Part shown: in pieces, positions 7,638-10,260 of the stretch | How positions within the stretch are numbered: the stretch's first letter is position 1 | How the letters are laid out: every line of letters starts with the position of its first letter | NCBI GenBank assembly: GCA_947472635.1 | Contig: CANJDY010000072.1 | Span: forward strand, 1 to 10,260 | Origin: Chitinophagaceae bacterium | GTDB taxonomy: Bacteria > Bacteroidota > Bacteroidia > Chitinophagales > Chitinophagaceae | DNA: 10,260 nt | Direction: 5' to 3' | The notes under the pieces: model-generated | The model's database searches: none | Told to the model about the DNA's origin: nothing | What the model saw: the letters and a program-made list of their open reading frames with translations, nothing else | Position numbers and translations under genes: made by a program

Positions 7638-9161
7638 ATGAAAAAAATATCCCTTGCCGTTTCAGTACTATTCAGTTTTGTTTTTTGTTCCACCTTTTCT
7701 TGGGCACAAAATGATGTAAAAGACTCATTATCAGTTCCAAAAGAAGAAAAATCAGTTACACATCACGCGGTTACCATTGATGGAAAAACCATCAATTATG
7801 TTGCAACGGCTGGGGCCCTGATTTTAAGAAACGACCAAGATGAACCCATCGCATTTTATGGATATACAGCTTACACGAAAGAGGGCCAAACCGAAATGGA
7901 CAAAAGGCCTATTTCCTTCTCCTATAATGGTGGTCCTGGCTCCTCCTCTATATGGCTGCATATGGGCGCAATGGGACCAAGAAGAGTTGTAGTAAATGAT
8001 CCCAATGACAATCATCCTGCTCCATATAAAGTAGAAGACAACCAATTTTCCATTTTAGATGTTAGTGATATAATCATGATTGATCCCGTAGGCACTGGTT
8101 TGAGTAAAGCCATTGGCAAAGCCGCAAATAAAGACTTTTGGGGAGTAGATGGAGATATCAAATCAGTAAGTGGCTTTATTAAACAATACATTAATGAAAA
8201 CAATCGTTGGCACTCACCAAAATACCTAATTGGAGAAAGTTATGGTACCATGCGCAGTGCAGGTGTGGCCAATTACTTACAAGGAAATTTAGGAATTGTA
8301 GTGAATGGTATTGTCTTAATATCTACAGTATTAGATATGCGTACACTTACTTTTCAACAAGGAGATGATCTATCCTATATTTTAAATCTACCTACCTATG
8401 CAGTAACTGCATGGTATCATAATAAAATTAATAATAAACCTACAGACATTGCTACTTTTGCTGAAGAAGCTAGAAAATTCGCAGCAGAAAATTATGCCAA
8501 TGCATTAATGAAAGGTTCCGATTTATCGGACAATGAAAAAGAATTAATAGCTGCTCAAGTAGCTGCTATTACTGGGCTTAGTAAAGAATATGTAGTAAAA
8601 GCAAATTTACGAATCAAAGAACCTCAGTTTACCGAAGAACTTTTAAGAAGTGAGCATTTAACTGTTGGAAGATTGGATGCAAGATATAAAGGCATTAATC
8701 AAAATTTATTAAGCGAGGCTTCAAGTTATGATCCACAAAGCGAAAGTATTAGCCCACCTTATATTGCTGCTTTTTCTGATTATTTTTACAATGAACTAAA
8801 AGTAGATAAAAAACTTACGTATAAAACTTCTGCTTATTCCTCTCCTGGCTTTACATGGGATTGGAAGCATAATAAAAACAACAATAGTGATGCTGTTATT
8901 TCAAATACATCCGTGGACTTGGCCGAAGCAATGAGTCACAATCCTAGTTTAAAAGTGTTGGCCTTAAATGGATATTATGATTTAGCCACTCCTTTTTTTG
9001 CTGCTGAATATACTTTCAAACACATGGGCTTGGAAAAAAGAATTCAAAATAATTTTACATTAAAATATTATGAAGCTGGCCACATGATGTACATCGACCC
9101 AGCCTCTGGTAAACAATTTAAAAAAGACATTGCTACTTTTATTAAAGAAACATCTAAATAA
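7638..9161 (+). CDS. Secreted S10-family serine carboxypeptidase-like peptidase
   Basis: This intact 507-residue protein is an alpha/beta-hydrolase peptidase of the S10 family, which removes C-terminal residues from peptides. Residues 1-24 (MKKISLAVSV to SWAQ) are a signal peptide, so it acts in the periplasm or outside the cell. The substrate-binding motif NGGPGSSS lies at 97-104. The catalytic serine is S201 in IGESYG (198-203), the likely aspartate is D448 in NGYYDLATPF, and the histidine is H482 in GHMMY. The order and spacing match the family, and the length is usual for bacterial members. A D-x-x-G-x-G-x-S loop (149-156, DPVGTGLS) is also typical. It is divergent from the BNR propeller gene and followed after 27 bases by a possible small membrane protein. 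The ATG is the only sensible start ahead of the signal peptide. Substrate specificity cannot be read from the sequence. Confidence 0.95.
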   Translation: MKKISLAVSVLFSFVFCSTFSWAQNDVKDSLSVPKEEKSVTHHAVTIDGKTINYVATAGALILRNDQDEPIAFYGYTAYTKEGQTEMDKRPISFSYNGGPGSSSIWLHMGAMGPRRVVVNDPNDNHPAPYKVEDNQFSILDVSDIIMIDPVGTGLSKAIGKAANKDFWGVDGDIKSVSGFIKQYINENNRWHSPKYLIGESYGTMRSAGVANYLQGNLGIVVNGIVLISTVLDMRTLTFQQGDDLSYILNLPTYAVTAWYHNKINNKPTDIATFAEEARKFAAENYANALMKGSDLSDNEKELIAAQVAAITGLSKEYVVKANLRIKEPQFTEELLRSEHLTVGRLDARYKGINQNLLSEASSYDPQSESISPPYIAAFSDYFYNELKVDKKLTYKTSAYSSPGFTWDWKHNKNNNSDAVISNTSVDLAEAMSHNPSLKVLALNGYYDLATPFFAAEYTFKHMGLEKRIQNNFTLKYYEAGHMMYIDPASGKQFKKDIATFIKETSK

Positions 9162-9188
9162 TTATCTTACTCGAATTAATTTAAAACC

Positions 9189-9296
9189 ATGATTAATTTC
9201 ATTTGGGTCATTCTGGTATTTTTTGCGCTATGGTTTATTTACATCTTAACCAAAGATTATCTAAAGCTTAAGAATGTCCTAAAGCCAGTAAGTTGA
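9189..9296 (+). CDS. Possible 35-residue single-span membrane protein
   Basis: ATG 9189 opens a 35-codon frame ending at TGA 9294-9296. Residues 1-20 (MINFIWVILVFFALWFIYIL) form one strongly hydrophobic helix. The rest (TKDYLKLKNVLKPVS) is basic, suggesting an N-out, C-in small membrane protein. It begins 27 bases after the peptidase stop on the same strand, and a hairpin with a T-rich tail begins at its stop codon, which fits a short last gene of a transcript. I do not recognise the family. Against it, the frame is short, there is no clear ribosome site, and AT-rich DNA readily encodes hydrophobic runs by chance. Confidence 0.45.
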   Translation: MINFIWVILVFFALWFIYILTKDYLKLKNVLKPVS

Positions 9297-9334
9297 ACTA
9301 AAACTGGGCTCATTGGTTTTTTAGTTATTTTTTT
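9296..9334 (+). terminator. AT-rich terminator-like hairpin after the small ORF
   Basis: AACTAAAA (9296-9303) pairs with TTTTAGTT (9319-9326) around a 15-base loop, followed by ATTTTTTTG. The stem has only two G/C pairs, so it is weak, but its position at the stop of the 35-residue frame and the T-rich tail fit a plus-strand end signal. Confidence 0.4.
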
Positions 9335-9380
9335 GATGTACTAGACAAAATGAAATATCCACTAAAGTTGTAAGCATAAA

Positions 9381-9408
9381 AAAGAGCACTAATTACTTAG
9401 TGCTCTTT
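9381..9408. terminator. Strong 12-bp hairpin, likely bidirectional terminator
   Basis: AAAGAGCACTAA (9381-9392) pairs perfectly with TTAGTGCTCTTT (9397-9408) around the loop TTAC. On the minus strand the stem runs into T6, a classic intrinsic terminator tail; on the plus strand the T-run is only three bases. No minus-strand gene lies upstream on that side apart from repeat copy B, so the hairpin may belong to the repeat unit or serve the peptidase transcript. Confidence 0.7.
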
Positions 9409-9412
9409 ACTG

Positions 9413-9479
9413 TCGGGATGGATACCGCTAGTTCTAAACAAAAATAGTAGCAGATATGGAGGAAATTTTAAAAACCTAG
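9413..9479 (-). repeat. Dispersed repeat, copy B (hairpin-associated)
   Basis: This is the partner of 4702-4766. Both start TCGGGATG and share an ATACC-CTA-TTCT core, then diverge to a common TTTTAAA near the right end. The hairpin at 9381-9408 ends only four bases away, against 19 in copy A. The hairpin sequences themselves differ, so their placement is conserved and their bases are not. Confidence 0.5.
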
Positions 9480-9646
9480 GAATAAAACGAACAGGAAATA
9501 TCTATTTTATTGATTTATAACCACTTATACTTAATTAAATTTAAAATTTCAACTAATTGAAGCTTATTAAATTTAGCGTTTAAAATTGTAGTTATTTACC
9601 ATTTTGCTAGACTATACCAAAATCAATGACTTAAACTAATAAACAG

Positions 9647-9654
9647 TAAATTTG
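9647..9654 (+). promoter_or_regulatory. Candidate -7 promoter element for the MntA gene
   Basis: TAAATTTG is an exact match to the Bacteroidota -7 consensus TAnnTTTG and lies 15 bases before ATG 9670, so the leader would be only about ten bases. No TTTG sits at the expected -33 spacing. The short leader also argues against the upstream TTG codon at 9652 as a start, because that codon lies inside the element. Confidence 0.35.
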
Positions 9655-9669
9655 TATTCAATTAAATCA

Positions 9670-9972
9670 ATGAACAAATTAGTAGCATACAAAAAACAAA
9701 TCAATGAACTTTGTGTTAGTCACAAGGTTAAAAGTTTATATGCCTTTGGGTCGGTTTTAACTGATGATTTTAATAGCAATAGTGATATAGACCTAATAGT
9801 TGATTTTAAAGAAATTGATGTGGTGGATTATGCCGACAACTACTTTGATCTAAAATTTTCACTACAGGATATATTTAATAGATCTGTAGATTTATTGGAA
9901 GAGCAAGCCCTCAAGAACCCTTATTTTAAAGAAGAGTTTACCCAAACAAAAGAGCTTGTTTATGGATTATGA
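9670..9972 (+). CDS. mntA: MntA-type minimal nucleotidyltransferase antitoxin
   Basis: This 100-residue protein has the complete signature of MntA antitoxins. GS-x10-DxD is G27-S28 followed by D39 and D41 (SDIDL), and the third carboxylate is D74 in RSVDLL. MntA proteins transfer AMP from ATP to the tyrosine of the HEPN toxin's R-x4-H-x-Y motif, silencing its RNase activity. ATG 9670 is preferred over an in-frame TTG at 9652 because it gives the usual short N-terminus and the TTG lies within a likely promoter element. The stop overlaps the start region of the HEPN gene by 11 bases, the usual tight arrangement of this pair. The gene is undamaged, whereas its partner carries an early stop. Family and function are known from characterised MntA/HepT pairs; activity here is inferred from the intact motifs. 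Confidence 0.9.
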   Translation: MNKLVAYKKQINELCVSHKVKSLYAFGSVLTDDFNSNSDIDLIVDFKEIDVVDYADNYFDLKFSLQDIFNRSVDLLEEQALKNPYFKEEFTQTKELVYGL

Positions 9973-10260
9973 AATTTAAACATGGCTTTTTGATGTTTTG
10001 AATGCTATCATGGAAATTGATAGTTTTTTTATTGATACCCCAAAAGAATTTTCAACTTACAAAAATGACTTACGCACTAGAAGAGCCGTTGAGCGAAATA
10101 TTGAAATTATTGGAGAAGCATTAAATAGAGTAATTGTTAGAGATGATACTATTAACATTACAAATGCTAGAAAAATTATTGATACTAGAAATAGAATCAT
10201 TCATGGTTATGATTCAGTATCTGATGAAATTATTTGGGGTATTATTATCAACCACATTCC
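9962..10260 (+). pseudogene. hepT: HepT-type HEPN RNase toxin, early stop at codon 6, cut by window end
   Basis: The frame starts MDYEI at ATG 9962, inside the end of mntA, then meets TAA at 9977-9979. It resumes with TWLFDVLNAIMEIDSFF and stays open to the window edge. Relatives usually read MD-x-EIKTWL, so an AAA lysine codon appears to have become TAA by one base change. Downstream features are intact: RRAVERNIEIIGEALNR (40-56) and R76-x4-H81-x-Y83 (RNRIIHGY), the RNase site and the tyrosine that MntA modifies. The toxin is probably silenced, leaving mntA as an orphan antitoxin. Alternatively, an internal start (TTG 9998 or ATG 10010) could make a shorter protein lacking part of helix 1, or the base could be a sequencing error. 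The C-terminus lies beyond the window. Confidence 0.8.

Larger units (their letters stand above)
9297..9669. other. Intergenic stretch before the toxin-antitoxin pair
   Basis: About 370 AT-rich bases hold no supported gene. They contain two hairpins (9296-9334 and 9381-9408), repeat copy B (9413-9479) and, at the right end, the candidate promoter element of the nucleotidyltransferase gene. I see nothing recognisable between about 9480 and 9646. Confidence 0.7.

Noticed and set aside
7824..8203. Two minus-strand frames (73 and 63 codons) opposite the peptidase
   Set aside because: They are antisense to the NGGPGSSS region and neighbouring codons of the S10 peptidase and have no features of their own.
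9413..9479. tRNA-Pro gene or fragment on the minus strand, suggested by CATCCCGA
   Set aside because: No T-arm, anticodon arm or matching 5' acceptor half could be found in either repeat copy, so a tRNA gene cannot be supported; only a remote remnant remains possible.

Overview
The window looks like a chromosomal segment of an AT-rich member of the Bacteroidota, probably Chitinophagaceae or a relative. The evidence is the low GC content, genes without clear Shine-Dalgarno sites, a TAnnTTTG-type promoter element, and secreted proteins typical of that phylum. No tRNA, rRNA, CRISPR array, intact insertion sequence or phage gene is visible.

Left third, minus strand (about 1-4218): a compact carbohydrate-degradation cluster read right to left. 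It starts with a family-78-type alpha-L-rhamnosidase (1942-4218). Next comes a decayed SGNH/GDSL-type esterase (about 1421-1926) and then a secreted right-handed beta-helix protein that runs off the left edge. The esterase keeps its Gly-Asp-Ser and Asp-x-x-His motifs but has lost its 5' end, carries one frameshift at an A8 run and has two in-frame stops. It would have ended three bases before the beta-helix start codon, so the three were once a tight operon, probably for rhamnose-containing plant polysaccharide such as pectin.

Middle (4219-4897): a non-coding stretch of about 680 bases with two hairpins and one copy of a dispersed repeat.

Centre (4898-9296): a secreted BNR/Asp-box beta-propeller protein of the sortilin/VPS10-like type on the minus strand is divergent from an S10 serine-carboxypeptidase-like secreted peptidase on the plus strand. 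The peptidase is followed by a possible 35-residue membrane protein and a hairpin.

Right (9297-10260): a second non-coding stretch holds a perfect 12-bp hairpin and the second copy of the repeat. A MntA/HepT nucleotidyltransferase-HEPN toxin-antitoxin pair follows. The antitoxin is complete with all catalytic motifs. The HEPN toxin keeps its R-x4-H-x-Y motif but has a stop at codon 6 and is cut by the window end.

The most notable points are gene decay inside otherwise intact modules (esterase and toxin) and the paired hairpin-plus-repeat units. I saw no convincing wholly new system.
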